Positions 1-12,924 of a DNA stretch of 64,000 bases are shown here, piece after piece. Source of the stretch: Aplysia californica. Its lineage: Eukaryota > Mollusca > Gastropoda > Aplysiida > Aplysiidae. Numbering within the stretch: the stretch's first letter is position 1; the number at the start of each line of letters is the position of its first letter. The notes below the pieces were generated by a model, which worked only from the letters and a program-made list of their open reading frames with translations, was not told the origin of the DNA and did not search any database. Both the position numbers and the translations under genes were made by a program. The stretch lies in contig NW_004798259.1 in assembly GCF_000002075.1 (NCBI RefSeq), positions 87,752-151,751 on the forward strand. Reading direction: 5' to 3'.

Positions 1-57
<57 letters not shown>

Positions 58-79
58 ATGTCTCTGGGTGTACCACACG

Positions 80-155
<76 letters not shown>

Positions 156-165
156 TGAGCTTACA
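1..165. repeat. (TG)n microsatellite, two blocks
   Basis: Nearly pure TG dinucleotide runs at 1-55 and about 85-155, separated by a short unique segment. The window starts inside the array, so its full length is unknown. Open frames here are repeat translations, not genes. Confidence 0.97.
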
Positions 166-629
166 CCTGTTTGTGCACGTGTGTAAAATTGTTTGGGTTA
201 GTGTCGTCTTTCTTGAGAATTTCCTGCAGTACTATCTAAAGGGTCAGCGTGTCCTCTTTACCATACTGCGCGATCCCACACCACTGTAACGGGCATCTTA
301 ACAGCTTTAACATTTATTATTTCTCTTTCTCCTCGTATCTTATCAGAGACGATCTTTTTTTTAAATCGCTGGGCGTCAATCTCTCTGAAAATAGGCAGCT
401 CCAAAATAAACTTTTGTTGTAGATTTTTTTTTCTCTAGAACTTCTTTTTTGTTATGTTAGTCCTTTTGGTTGTACGTTTATGTCACTTGAGCTCCTTTGT
501 GCTATATGTCAACGTTGTTGGTTGTTGTTTTTTTCCTCTGAGATTTTTAAGCGTTCTTACGTATGTACAGGTGGTTTAGCAAGGGTGCACGAGATAATAA
601 TTATGGAGATACGGTCATGTAAGCAGGTA

Positions 630-644
630 TGTGTGTGTTTGTGT

Positions 645-695
<51 letters not shown>
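630..695. repeat. (TG)n microsatellite
   Basis: TG dinucleotide array with a few interruptions at its start, followed by a short G run. Confidence 0.95.
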
Positions 696-697
<2 letters not shown>

Positions 698-850
698 GGG
701 GGCGGGGGGGGTACGTCTATATTTGCTTTTTAATGATTGAAAGGAAGCTTTCTGGCCCTGAGATTTGTGTGTTTAGCACCTAAATTACAATAAGATTGCT
801 TGATCGTTTATCTTGTTTGGTCCCACCTTGTTTACGGCCACGAAAGACAA

Positions 851-1005
851 GAGTGGGTGGTTGGAGGGCGCCACTGGTAGGTCCTACTTCTTTATGTTCC
901 TCCGTTGTTGTTTCTGTCTGTCTGTCTTACTTTTTTCTCAGCACTGAACCCCCACTAGTGTGTTCGCCTATGTGCTTTTTCTCGTTACTCGAACAAACAA
1001 ACGAA
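851..1005 (+). repeat. Repeat family E, copy 1
   Basis: Starts GTGGGTGGTTGGAGGGCGCC, then a pyrimidine-rich middle with CTGTCTGTCTGTCTTAC, then GCACTGAA and a 3' part rich in ACAAACAAACG. The same order recurs at 1129, 33748, 53485 and 55766, which defines a dispersed ~150-bp family. No open frame or tRNA-like promoter is evident, so its class is unknown. Confidence 0.7.
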
Positions 1006-1128
1006 AGACCGTGGTTAAAAAATGTAGTTTTTAAAATGACAATTAAGTGGTGGGTCGGGAACCCATTCATGTTAGTCTCTTTCCTCTGTGTTTTGTACTA
1101 AACAGGTTCTCCAGAATCCATTACTATA

Positions 1129-1465
1129 CGTGGGTGGTTGGAGGGCGCCACTGCTAGGTCCTACTTCTTTACTTTCCCTCTTTTGTTTCTGGCTGTCTGT
1201 CTTACCCTTTTCCAGCACTAAATGATCATTATCATGTCGATGTGGGTGGTTGGCGGGTGCTCTGGTGTGGTTTGCTTCTTCTTTCATATCAAACATCTAT
1301 CGTCTTTATCTCCCCTCGTTCTTTTTTGTGTTTGTTATTCTCTTGAACACCTCTAATCTTCGGCACTTATATGACCTTATTGTGTTGCAAGTGCCGTAAA
1401 ACACTTATTAAAACAAATATCATCTCGATGTGCTTTTCTTTACTCTAACAAACGAACCATTACTA
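1129..1465 (+). repeat. Repeat family E, copy 2, split by a family A insertion
   Basis: The 5' part (1129-1241) and the 3' part (about 1415-1465, TGCTTTTCTTTACTCTAACA) match other E copies. Between them sits a whole A copy. The joint is flanked by a similar segment (CATGTCGATGTG on the left, CATCTCGATGTG on the right), as expected for a target-site duplication, so A is younger than this E copy. Confidence 0.7.
1242..1414 (+). repeat. Repeat family A, copy 1 (SINE-like)
   Basis: A ~173-bp unit: head GTGGGTGGTTGGCGGGTGCT, pyrimidine-rich middle, then a 3' hairpin with stem CGGCACTT / AAGTGCCG around a loop containing ATGACCTTATTGTGTTG, ending GTAAAAC. Inserted into repeat E. Length, sharp ends and target duplication suggest retroposition, but I see no clear tRNA A/B boxes in the head. 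Confidence 0.75.
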
Positions 1466-1946
1466 TACATCTCTCAATTTGGTGAGTATCTGAATCAAAA
1501 CATTCAACTTATACCTAAGCAATATACATGGCCCCTCTTTCTGATATGGGCCAGCGCGTTGTGCCGAGAGTGATATTGAATTTTGTTTTAAATTATCCTA
1601 ATACTACCGTTTTAACGAAACAAAACAGTTTCCCTCAGCTTAGAGCTCTATAATGTGTTCTTTCAGCGGCGTTGGCTATTCAGTTTGCCGCACAGATCAT
1701 GCTAGTGTGCTTTTCCCAAAGTAGATTGATGAGTGCTTGGGGGCAATTTCCTGGATTCGCACGAGAAGCCATTTTCGTAGAGGTTTTTCTTGCTTGCGAC
1801 CTGAGTTATGGTACACTCTGTAAAGTCGGTTGGAGGTCGTTAAATCTAGTTTTCTATAACAGCTGAAAGCGTTTACTTCCACTTCTTGACCCTTGACATG
1901 CATCAGATTAAACTCATGATCCTATATCCAACACAAAGTGAGCTTT

Positions 1947-2122
1947 GTGGGTAGTTGGCGGGTGCTCTGGTGTGGTTGCTCCTTCTTGCCTATCAAACGT
2001 CTATCGTCCTTATCTCTCCTCCTTCTTTTTTATGTTTGTTACTCTCTTATAAAACACCTCTAATCTCCGGCACTTATAGGACCTTACTGTGATTCAAGTG
2101 CCGTAAAACTCTTACTAAAACT
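1947..2122 (+). repeat. Repeat family A, copy 2
   Basis: Full-length match to the A consensus, from GTGGGTAGTTGGCGGGTG to the 3' tail GTGCCGTAAAACTCTTAC. The hairpin has one arm changed (CTCCGGCACTT / CAAGTGCCG), and the stem remains paired. Confidence 0.75.
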
Positions 2123-2965
2123 TAAAAAAGGGGCTTCTCAGCTTGCTCGTAGATTTATATTTTCTCAACTGCCTGCGATAGCAATGACGTATTACCACAT
2201 TGTGTAGATTGTTATTGGTTTCTGTGTGCACCTATGACAAAAGGTAGCCCTTGAAGGCATTGAAGGTAACTGGGGGGTCTCAACGAACTGAGAGAAAAAG
2301 AATGTTATCTTTTGTTAAGACAAAGTTTGTTCAACAGTTCTGTATTGAACAGAAGAATACAAGCTGTTCAAGTATGCCTTTCATGAAGGAGAAAGAAAAT
2401 TATGTGGAGATTGTAGGGAAGCAAAATCGGTGATATTATATCTCTGTGGGTGGTGATATTTGTTACGATAGCAAACGATTTTGTTGAATTTTAAATCGCC
2501 TTGTACCCAATTACATCCCAACTAAAGTATGCTCTTAACTTCAGTTGCTTTTTTTTCTCGCTGCGAGCCCTTTTCCTCTACTATGTGTTCCCCCTCTCCA
2601 TGATTTGAACGTTTTCTCAATTTTCCGACATCATTGTCGTCTTCTTGGTGTCGCAATTATCGTGGTAGTGGCTGATATTGTCTTCTTTTTATTCTTTTTC
2701 CACTTCCTCCTCCTCCTCATCTTCCTTCTCCTCCCTCATGACCACCGAAGACTTTTTTGGGGATGTTTATATGGCTCGTTCTGAGAAAGCTCAGCCTGCG
2801 GTGCGGTTCTCTTTACTCACTGAGAGCAGACTTGCGATATTTGCAATGGTTGTTCACACAGATGACTTCCTTCAATCAGCAAAGTGGCTTATTCACATCG
2901 ATTTGTCTACTTTCATGTTTACACCGGCTAAAAATTACTGGTGTTATGGTGAAGCGGTCAATCTT

Positions 2966-3030
2966 TGATCTGTCTGTCTGCCTCTCTGTCTCTCTGTCTG
3001 TCTGTTTATCTCTCTGTCTGTCTGTCTGTT
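2966..3030. repeat. (TCTG)n-rich simple repeat
   Basis: Imperfect TCTG/TCTC tetranucleotide array; no gene content. Confidence 0.85.
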
Positions 3031-3151
3031 TTTGTGTGCGGTCATGTGTGTGTGTGTTTGTGGGAGGGGCTAAATTCGAGTATTCGTTTATTTATGACTG
3101 GAATGTTACTGCTGAAAATTAAAACATGTCCTGACTTTTAAAAAGATATTA

Positions 3152-3155
<4 letters not shown>

Positions 3156-3215
<60 letters not shown>
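3156..3215. repeat. (AT)n microsatellite
   Basis: About 30 AT dinucleotides just upstream of the putative first acceptor of the transporter gene. Confidence 0.95.
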
Positions 3216-3217
<2 letters not shown>

Positions 3218-3268
3218 ATCTTGCATAAATAATTGTTGTTGGGTTTTTTTCTTTTCTGTCATTTCCAG

Positions 3269-3522
3269 ACACCATCCATTGGGCAGGATATCATGAAACG
3301 TTTGACGTAGCCTGAACGACAGACACCCGGAATATTCGCACCTACACCCCACAACCCACCAGCTTCGACCCACGCCTATCAACACCTCCCTACCCCTTAC
3401 CCCAGACCCTCACCAACAGCGTATTCTTGTGCCATACTGAGAGCTCGCAGAAACTGCTGCCATTATCTTCCTAGACCCTCGTTTGAGGTCAACGTCACAG
3501 GAACCCGGTCAGTGACGTCATC
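3269..3522 (+). other. Probable 5' UTR part of the first coding exon
   Basis: A long T-rich tract ending CATTTCCAG at 3268 is a good acceptor, and the sequence up to the ATG lacks simple repeats, unlike its surroundings. An in-frame TGA lies at 3484-3486 with no ATG between it and 3523, so the coding start is placed at 3523. Whether 3269 is a splice junction or the transcript simply starts nearby cannot be told from sequence alone. Confidence 0.5.
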
Positions 3523-3628
3523 ATGAGTGCCCCGGTGTCAGATCGGGACAGGATGGACCCAGGGATGCCGGTCAAGGACCACGGCTCCTTCGCTTCCTTT
3601 CACGTGCCCAGCCAGGCAGACATTCAGG
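3523..3628 (+). CDS. SLC4 transporter exon 1 (start codon, residues 1-35)
   Basis: Encodes [20 protein letters not shown] and on to HVPSQADIQ, ending in a phase-1 donor CATTCAGG|GTGAGC. The final G joins the first two bases of exon 2 to give Asp. Weak resemblance to the variable N-termini of NDCBE-type proteins (a MDPG-like segment where vertebrates have VDQG). The start is chosen because of the upstream in-frame stop. The open frame continues into CTGT/CT microsatellite, but the consensus donor shows that this is intron. Confidence 0.8.
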
Positions 3629-3734
3629 GTGAGCGAGTTTTTTCTTTTGTTTTTTTTTCCTTCTCTGTTTACCTCTCCCTGCTTCTTTGTTTATCCTCCT
3701 TTCTGTTTGTGAGTCTACCTGGGTTTTTTTCTTT

Positions 3735-3817
<83 letters not shown>

Positions 3818-3828
3818 TTCTCTCTCTC

Positions 3829-3900
<72 letters not shown>

Positions 3901-6900
3901 CTGTATGTGTCTCTGTCTGTCTGTAGGTCTGTCTGTCCGTCTGTCTGTCTCTCTCTGTACTTGTACGTCTGTCTGTCTTTACGGACTTGTTGAGGACTCG
4001 TTCGGTATCATTTAAATGTCTGGGGGTCACTCCTCGTAGGATATTTCAACGGGGCTATCCCGAAAAATGCTGTTTTGAGAAAATCAAAGTTAAAAGTTTC
4101 TGGACCCTTGTTCAGTTTTTTTTTAACGGAGAGAAGAGTTTTCTCTTTATTAAAACAAATATACACACCATGACCGATGACATCAAACTTCTCCTATAGG
4201 TGGGGTAATGCCCGCTTTTGCTGTAGGTCAAGATTTCTGGAAAGCCCCGAAATCCGGGTTAGCCCGTCTGTCCCTAGAAGCGACCATTTTAGTAATCAGC
4301 GTGGTTACAAAGCGAAAATGTTGTGACCAGAGGAAAACTATATCGAGAGCGACATTATAAAAAGGTCATACCCGGAGTATTTGCAGAGACAACACGTGTC
4401 TTTGAAGAAGCGTTTGCTAAACCAATACTGCAAGGGGTAATCAGAGACGACGACGATTTTCCACCCCCTCCCCGGAACTTTTTCCTGTTCCAAATTGTCC
4501 GCCTAGTTCTACCTATGAATGAATGGTCCTGCAAAATTGTCCTTGAAAAGGCGGGAAGGAAGTACCTGGCATAAGTCATCGTTAACGTTGGGGTTTAAAT
4601 TAGCACTTTTGACTTTTTTTCTCATGTACTTTCTATATTTTTCTTTTGGCAAGGTAGTCACACTTTAAATGTGGGTGGTTGGCGAGTGCTCAAGTGTGGT
4701 TTTCTCCTTCTTCCTATCAAACAACTATCCGCTTTGTCTCTCCTCTTTCTTTTTTATGTTTGTTACTCTCTTGTAACACATCTAATCTTCGGCACTTATA
4801 TGACCATATTGTGTTGCAAGTGCCCTAAAACTCTTACTAAAACAAACACACACCCAGAATGGTGGTGGGATGTCCAGTAATTTAGCCCCAAAGTGACGCA
4901 GCAGGTACGCTAGCAACACGCAGTTGGAAACGTGATTTGACACAAATATCTTACGTTCAGATGACTGCGCCATTACGGTGTTTGCGTTTAACAAATTACA
5001 CAAGACTGGTTAGCTTTTTGATTTCCATTTCAAGCATTCTTTGAGATTAAAGCGAAGCTGAGCAGGTAGACTCGGCAGGGAATGAGTTGACTTTTATAGA
5101 CTGAGAGTCGGGTACAGGAGAGGAAGAAATGGAGTCGAAGTATACTGGGGATTCTAGTATTCAAGGTAGGTTATTGTCTCGCAGTTACTAGTCATTGCCG
5201 TATATATGATCCGATACCGTGTTCATAATCCTTTTATTTTGCTCCGTTGGTCATACAGTTTGCTGTAATTTCTTTCTTTCTTTCTCTCTTTCTTTCTCTC
5301 TTTCTTTTTGTCGGTCTGTCTGTCTGTCTTTTTTTCCTAATTTATGTTTAGCAATTTTGTGTCGTTTATATGAAATGCATTGTGTACTTTAAGAGATAAC
5401 AGTTGGTTGAATTGAGTTCAGTATCCTAATTGACACGCATAATATGTCCTTTCGCAAGAAAACACCTTAAGTATATTATGGGATTTTAGGGGCCTGGTTT
5501 TGGTGTAGCGTCTTATGACTGGCTCCCCACGTACAGGAGAGAATCATTACCTGCTGTCTGAACAACAAGACTATTTACGTCATTCAGATCGCCCGAGATA
5601 AAAGATGAAGTGTTTTTAAATAACTTTGGTACTTATGAGTAATGTTTAAAGGCGATGATTTAGACTGTATTGGTTTACGAATGTGTCTGCGTCTTGACGG
5701 TTTATGGGTTATGAACTCTACCCTACTCTGAGACATATAAGCATTTAAAGGAACAATTTTGTTTTGAATGTGACACCCCCCCCCCCCCCCCCCCCCCGCC
5801 TCTGTGGGACTTTCGACTCAGCGGAAATCCTGCTAAGAAGAAGAGATAACTTGTTCCCCCGGCAGACATCTTTCTCCTCTGATCCTTAGCCAAGATTCGT
5901 TGATCGGCACCAGCTGGGGGATCGCCTTTAAGCTAAGAATAGAACAACCGATTGGCGAGTGCACTGACCAGAAGGACGATCATTGATCAAAACGTGAAAG
6001 TTAAAATAGTCGCTTTTAAGGACAAGCGAGCTAGCCCAGATTTCGAGGGTTTCCAGAAATCTTGACTTATAGCCTATCAATAGTGGGCTTTGGCCTACCT
6101 AGAGGGGAAGTTTGGTTTCAGTGGTGTGTATATTTGTTTGGTTGTAGATAAAACACTCCTTGTCTTTTAAAGAAACTGAACAAGGGTCCAAAAACTTTAC
6201 CTTCGATTTTCTCAAAACAGCATTTTTCGGGATAGCCCCCTTGGCCTTTGTGCTTAAAAGCGACCAAATGTACTTAATGACGGACTTATTTATCTTCCGG
6301 TGGAAGCTTTGCACACCGGAAGCTGTTACTGGCGTTGCCGGACAATTGATCATCTCTGTTTTTCTGGGGAGTTACAGCGTTGGAGCCTGTTGCATGCGTA
6401 TCGCTGCCACTCTCATATTATTTCAGTGTAAGGGGATTGTCAAGAACCGTTTTGTAGCGTTTTCAACGAGGCGTTCAAGTACCCTTCGTGATGATAACAA
6501 TGTTCTCAAGATGGATTTATTTGGGCGCCATTGAACGGGAATTGTACCCATTTTACATAACAGTGTTATCTTTCTGAAGACCAGGGCGCGTAGTTTTTCA
6601 TCAGTTATCCAAAAGCGTTTGAATCAACTCTGTTAAGCCCCTCCCTATGAATTATAAAACCAATCAAGTCTTCTCTTCATTTTCTTAAAACATAACACCG
6701 CCTCCCATTGATTGTACCTTTCCTATGGGCTCTTTAGAACGATTACAGAGCCCATCTGACTTCAAGATTGGAATGTGTCTGAATGGAACTCGAGCGAAGA
6801 AGAAGAACAACAACAACAGCAACAAAAAGAAGAAGAAGAAGAAGAAGAAAAAGAAGAAGAAGAAGAAGAAGAAGAAGAAGAAGAAGAAGAAGAAGAAGAA

Positions 6901-9900
6901 GAAACTTCAGTAAAGCCCCAGAAGCTGGTCTGGACTCTCCAACTCATCTTTTCATGCCTCCCAGACGACCAAACAAAACATTTCTCCATCCAGGCTTTGC
7001 GCACTCGGCAAAGAACAGAGGCGTGCCTCGTGTGGCCAGCATCAAGTCAGCTTAACACGAGGCTCTGGGATTGCTGGTGGGATCTGCGAGGAACTACAAT
7101 TTCCGTCCTGTGTACTTTTCTGGTGTAAAGAGTGGCGGAACCAGACAAATAACAGTTTTAAAAGAAAAGGATATCACGGGAAAAGAATGTGGGAAAAAGT
7201 GGGGTTGGGAGTGGGCAGAGGAGTCACAATGGGGTCATTCAACTTTCATGTTTCTTGTATCAACCACAACAACAACAACAACAACAGCAACAACAATTAC
7301 TACAATAGCAACAACAGGAATAACATTATAAACAACAACAACGACAACAACAATAACAACAACAACTATACTTCTAGAACTACAACAACGACAAGAGAAG
7401 AAGGAAAGAAAGAGATGAAAAGAAGAGGACATGGAAGAAAAGGAAGGAAAGATAAAAGTAAAATAATAGGATGAGATCAAAAGGAAGAGGAAGGGAAATT
7501 ACCGGAAACAGAAAGGGAAAAAAATCTAACAGTGTATGTCGGCTATTGTGATCTGACTTGAAGGCATTTCGTTATATCGTCGTATTCACACATCCCTGTC
7601 CACGAAGCCTGAACCAAATCCATTGTCTGGTCTGGCCTCGGGGCACTGGTCTCCTGTAGACAATCTATTCATAAAAGGCTCCCTTAGCACCGTGTCTGGG
7701 CAGGCATGCACGAGAAGAGAAAGCCGGAAATTGAATTAAGCAAAGCTCTTCTCACGCTCATCTCGTCGTGACTGACAGGGAAAGTGCGGCATGTTGGGCA
7801 AGACACGTCCCGCTGTAGACATGTGCACACAGACTTTTTTTCCAACTGCTTCAGAATTTGAAAAAATAATCGTTCAAACTATTTTTCCCTGTTTTGCTTG
7901 CAGAAATATGCCCACATACGTTTTTAACTGCTTCAGAATTTTTAAAAACAAACAAACCTTCAAAGTAATGGTTTTTCCCTGTGTGGTGTCCTATTCGAAA
8001 GTTAAAGTGTTCGACTTGCAATAATATAATAAAACGATTTTTAGCTCTGCTCACAGCTCCATGTGATAAGACAGTGTGCTCTCGAGAAAAACATCACTTT
8101 ATACCCTAGTTTCCTCAGTTTTCTAAACAAAACATCGCCTTCCGTCCACTTTTACCATTCCTTTGGGCTCTTTAGAACGATTACGGAGCCCATTTGACTT
8201 CATCAATATTTGAACGTATCTGAATGGAAATCGAGCGAAGAAGAAGAAGATGAATCTGGTTTGGACTCCTTCTCATCGTTTCATGCCACCCAAACGACCA
8301 AGTAAATTAAAAAGTAAAGCTTAAATACGTCAAAAATGGTTGTATGACTAAAAGACTGAAACGCTGTACCTTGTGGGGGAGGGGGGGGGGATGAAATAGA
8401 AACATAAACATTGGAATGAACAGCCTAGCCGAGGTGTTTGTTATCATTAATCAACTCGAGCCTGCCAGGGGAGGGCGGAGGAGAGGGGTTCATCATCCTC
8501 CAGTGCCAATCTGCGACAGACATCGGCGATCATGGTTCTCCATTCATTCCTTTGCTCGGATGCTCTTAAAAAAGCTACGTTTCCCTTTTCTTTCCCCGTT
8601 ACCCATTTGTTTAGGTTCCTTAAGTAGGTTGCTCTAGACCTACCCCTTCCTCGTTTGCTTTCAATTTTGCCAGTGAGAGCTAGATGTTCAAGACCTTTAT
8701 GTCTATTCAAGTGTCACAAAAACTGCTTGTCGCTTCCTGATTGTTTTGACAGTGAGCGCCCTCGTGGGCCTAATCAAGCTGAACTACCTCATTTGATTTC
8801 TTTTCCTTCCACCCTCGGTAGAGACGGGGGTTACTTGACTGTAAGTAAGTACTCAAGCTTTTATTGTGTGGGTTGCATCGGCTGCTTACTGATATAGTTG
8901 ACCTATGGCGTTCTGTGCTGGCATGGATATATATTTCGTCTAGCACACAATTTTAATTCCTTACCAGGGAAGATATTAAGAGTAAAACTACATAATTGGG
9001 CCTCGTATGCACGTATGTACATATTGTGCAAGGATGCTTCAATACTCTGCTGTTTTTATTTTTTTCCTACTTTTTTTTCTCCTTTTTTTCTCTTTTTTTT
9101 AATTTGTTTTTTTAGCTCGCTTCCTCTCGAAATGTTCTGGTAGGGTGTTAAAACCACATCACGTTATAATATAATATATAATAAATTATTCCCCCCCCCC
9201 CTCTGTTATACAGATCATCGAAGTGCTGACACGGTATACATCGGCCTGCACGTGCCTCGGAATGAGCGACGTCACCGTCACGGCGGACGTCACCGACACC
9301 GACATAGGCGGGATGAGTCCAAGACTGCTCCACAGTCCATTCCCTCCGAAGGTAATTGGATGAGACAAAACGTGGGTTTGTCGGGTTTCGTTACAAGTGC
9401 CACTCTTCCATGAGTGATTGTTGCACAATATATCTCTATTTTTTTTCTTGCCTTTTTTCTCTACTTAGTATTATAGTTTCTATATCACCGTTTGCCTCCC
9501 TTTAATTATATAAATGTGTCTGTCTATATATGAATGTCTATTTCTTCCTGTCAGTCTCTCTGGAACCCCCCACCCCCACGCCCCTCTCCATTTTCGTCTT
9601 GCTCTTTCTTTCTTTCTTTCTCTTGCTCTCTCTGTCTTTGTCTATTCATCTGTCTACATATATATCTCTCTCATGTGTGTGTGTTTGTGTGTTCGTGTTG
9701 TGTGTTTGTGTTGTGTGTTCGTGTGTGTGTTCATGTGTCTGTGTGTGTGTGTGCGCGCTGTGTGTATGTAGTTTGATTTCTCTTGCTCTGCAGTATCATA
9801 TAATGGATTTTTAACTTGTACAAGTGTGTGCAAGTACCTATTGTCAGTAGCAGAACCCGTTCCATGGAATTACGTCTATAATGACCTGTCTCTGTGGTGT

Positions 9901-12860
9901 AATGCTTTTATGCAACAACAAAAAACAATAATAATAAAAACAAATAATAAATATTTTTTAATGCGAGTTCGATTCAAGCATTCTCTTTTTGTTGAAGTGC
10001 ATTCAACACAAGTTGCGTTGGCCCCGACATGTAGAGGTCGAAGCATTCTGTCCCCTACACGATCGAACTAATTTTGATTGTGACGTAGAACTGTGAAGAA
10101 CTTTAACCAGAAAATCCCTGGAATTCACTGCTGTACCTGTGTTATTTGTTCGTAGTAGTGTCAAAATTGTTCCGAATGCGTAGAGCACCTGTTGATATGC
10201 AAGATGAATGCTTTGTTTCTGTTTAGGTTGTCTCACAAGTGTCTATATTATGTATCCTTCTTTTCTGTGATCTGCACCAATTTGATTCCTCCGAACCCAT
10301 GTACACCACACCACCCACATTGTCGTTGGTCATCATCAAACTGTTCCATTAATCTCAATTCATTGACTTTCATATTGGATATTCACCAATCCACATGTTA
10401 TCGTAGTTTTCATTACATTATTGCATTAAATCGTAAATGACGTACTAGATCGTCTAAATTCATTTCAACTAACCTTTTTATCACCCAGCCGGTATTTTTT
10501 TTTTCAAATCACAAGAGATATGGGACTCGACAGTCCTTTAAATTGCGGAGTTTCCAACCGTTTGACATCGTTATTTTAGTGGAATATTCTCGGAAACTTT
10601 AACCGTTTTAAAAAAAAAAAAACTGCACGGCTTCCATTGTCATAGAACTGGTCCTAGTTTGTTGTTCTCATTATTTTGTGTCCAGTAGGTATTAGTCGTC
10701 GGCAACCAACCTAATCTCAGTAATTAGTGTGAGTGTTTTGTCTAAGTTCAGTGTAAGTAAATGCTTGTTTGACCGCAGGGAGTTTGATTTGAGCCAATTT
10801 TGTCGTTAAAGTGTTACGTCTACTATTTGGTATTGGACGACGGTCAGGCAAAGAATAGTTGGTGTTAAGGGACTCGTCGCTGTATGTAAAAATAGTACAA
10901 CTGTCTTTTATCGTTCTGAACTTGATGGCGTGATTGTGAGGCTATAATATACTAGCTGGGCCCCTTTTGATGAAAGAAATGATCTGTGCATTAACATTAA
11001 CTGAAAGTCATTGGCCAACTATATTAAATACTCTACTGGAATGGAGCAATAAATCTTGAGAGATGCAAAACATTAGAATGTCTAGATCTATACCCTCAAA
11101 ACAAAATGCGCCTAGCGAATTATCACGTCCGGCACTTCCGTTGTGAAGGCCAGCTACACAGACTTGTTTCGTTTCTCAGTGGAATAATCACGAAGGCCAT
11201 AGAAGGGCGGGAACTTTTTGTCAATTTTTTCTAAATTCAGGAAATGAAAAAATACAAAAATCAAGCTCCGTCATGGGGACCTATCTATCTTTTTGCGGGT
11301 ACTTGCCAACTTTCAACTCCGTAGCTGTCGTAGTTTAATAGGAAAAGTGACACATGTGTTTCCAAGTTGCCAAATATTTAATAGATTGTTGGGATGTAAA
11401 AGAGCGATAGCCGGGAACTCAAAGCTCATGCTTTCGCTGTTTTGAGCTGTACTGTGAAAAGGTGTGTTGGTACTTCCGTATTTTACACACCACGCGGCGC
11501 TTTTCGTGCATGGTATCCCATTTTCACCCCCCTGCCTTCACGTTTGATCATCAAGCCATCCCTTCCCCCGCCCTCTCTTATAAATTTTCTCTTCTCTCCC
11601 TCCCACTGCCTCCCCCCTCCCCCCACACGTAAACGCCACCTGTTTACCAAGGGGCCTCTTCTTCGAAAGGAGACGGCGAAGGTAATTAGTCAGTCAGTAG
11701 TAACCAGTCAGTGTGATTGGAAGTCAAGACCGATTCAAAAATGAAATAACACGAGCATTTTCGTGCACCGTGGTGCTGTTAGTACGCTCTTAATCGACTC
11801 AAGTATCTCTTTCATATTGAAATTGGCATTTAGAATTTTGTAGTGACTCACATGATAAGACATCGGACTCATGCTTCTCTCATTAGTATTGTTTATCCGG
11901 TCTTCATTCAGAATTTATATTAACTTCTTTGTGCAAATAACTTTGCAACTGATGAAAGGAATGACATTGAAAATTAAGATGAACGTTTGGGGGTGGGGGT
12001 AGGGGGCAACAAATAAACGAAAAAGTGAATATTTTGTAAACTTGGATGACAGAACCAAACTCGTGTTGTACACACCGTAACACATAGCAATGTTTCAAGA
12101 AATTCCTAGTGAGAATTTCTCAAATGAATCGCGTAGAATTATTCCTACATGTTGTATCGTGCTCTCACGTCAAACTCACTTTGTAATCAAATTACCTACC
12201 CACAAATGTACACACCTAAGCATAAGATCACTACACGACTGACAATAGCAGCAACAACAAGCAATAAAGTACCGCGTTGCCGTGAAGATTTTTAATATTC
12301 GACTTCTGGGGATTGTCAATTCTGGTCAGATTGCTGTAAATCTTGCTTGGGGTCGGGTCATTTCCTTAGAAGGTATTGTTGATGTTCTCTTACGCGAGAG
12401 ATATCTACATTTTTTGTGTGATTTCACGTGGTTTAATGCGGTTAGTTTTGTGCCAACAGGTACACCAAATTTACACTTGTTTGTTTTTTACCCCCGTCCC
12501 TTCCTCTTCCTTCACTCCTTTTTAAAAAAATCTCCTTTTGGTTATCCAGACTCCTTATATTGTTAGAGGCAGAAGGCCTACTCTCTTTTTTTTTCAAATA
12601 GCGTCAATGTCTGAGGTAAAAGCTGACCCTTCCAACACGTAGTGGGTCAGAATTCAGAACATAATATCTAGTGCGCTATGAGCCAACATGTTGGAACGAG
12701 GCTGTCCTCAAAATCATAATGCAATGTACGTATTAGTTGGTTGCAACCTACATACATGGAAAGCTCCGCCCCACACACAGTTCAGTTAAATGATACTTGC
12801 GCACATACCCACACTAAATGCTCGAACACGTGCCCGGGCGCGCGTGCACACACTCACACA

Positions 12861-12924
<64 letters not shown>

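Larger units (their letters stand above)
166..3268. other. 5' flank or upstream intron of the transporter gene
   Basis: No coding exon was recognised. The stretch holds a (TG)n tract (630-695), two copies of repeat E, two copies of repeat A, a TCTG-rich tract (2966-3030) and an (AT)n tract (3156-3215). A pyrimidine-rich segment ending TTTCCAG at 3268 looks like a splice acceptor, so transcription may start upstream and this may be an intron; no promoter element can be pointed to with confidence. Confidence 0.5.
3629..9213 (+). other. Intron 1
   Basis: A 5.6-kb intron (GTGAGC ... TATACAG). It holds CTGT/CT simple repeats, two F MITEs, one A copy, a C run, a GAA-bearing repeat in two copies, an (AAC)n tract and a minus-strand LINE fragment. 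No further exon with coding similarity was seen. Confidence 0.75.

Noticed and set aside
3523-3993. 156-residue + frame beginning MSAPVS
   Set aside because: Only the first 35 codons are real exon; beyond the GTGAGC donor the frame runs through CTGT/CT microsatellite.
3572-4030. 152-residue minus frame rich in TDRQ and RE
   Set aside because: Translation of simple repeats; opposite to exon 1.
6775-7128. 117-residue Glu-rich frame and overlapping Arg- and Ser-rich frames
   Set aside because: All three reading frames of a GAA repeat are open; nothing coding on either side.
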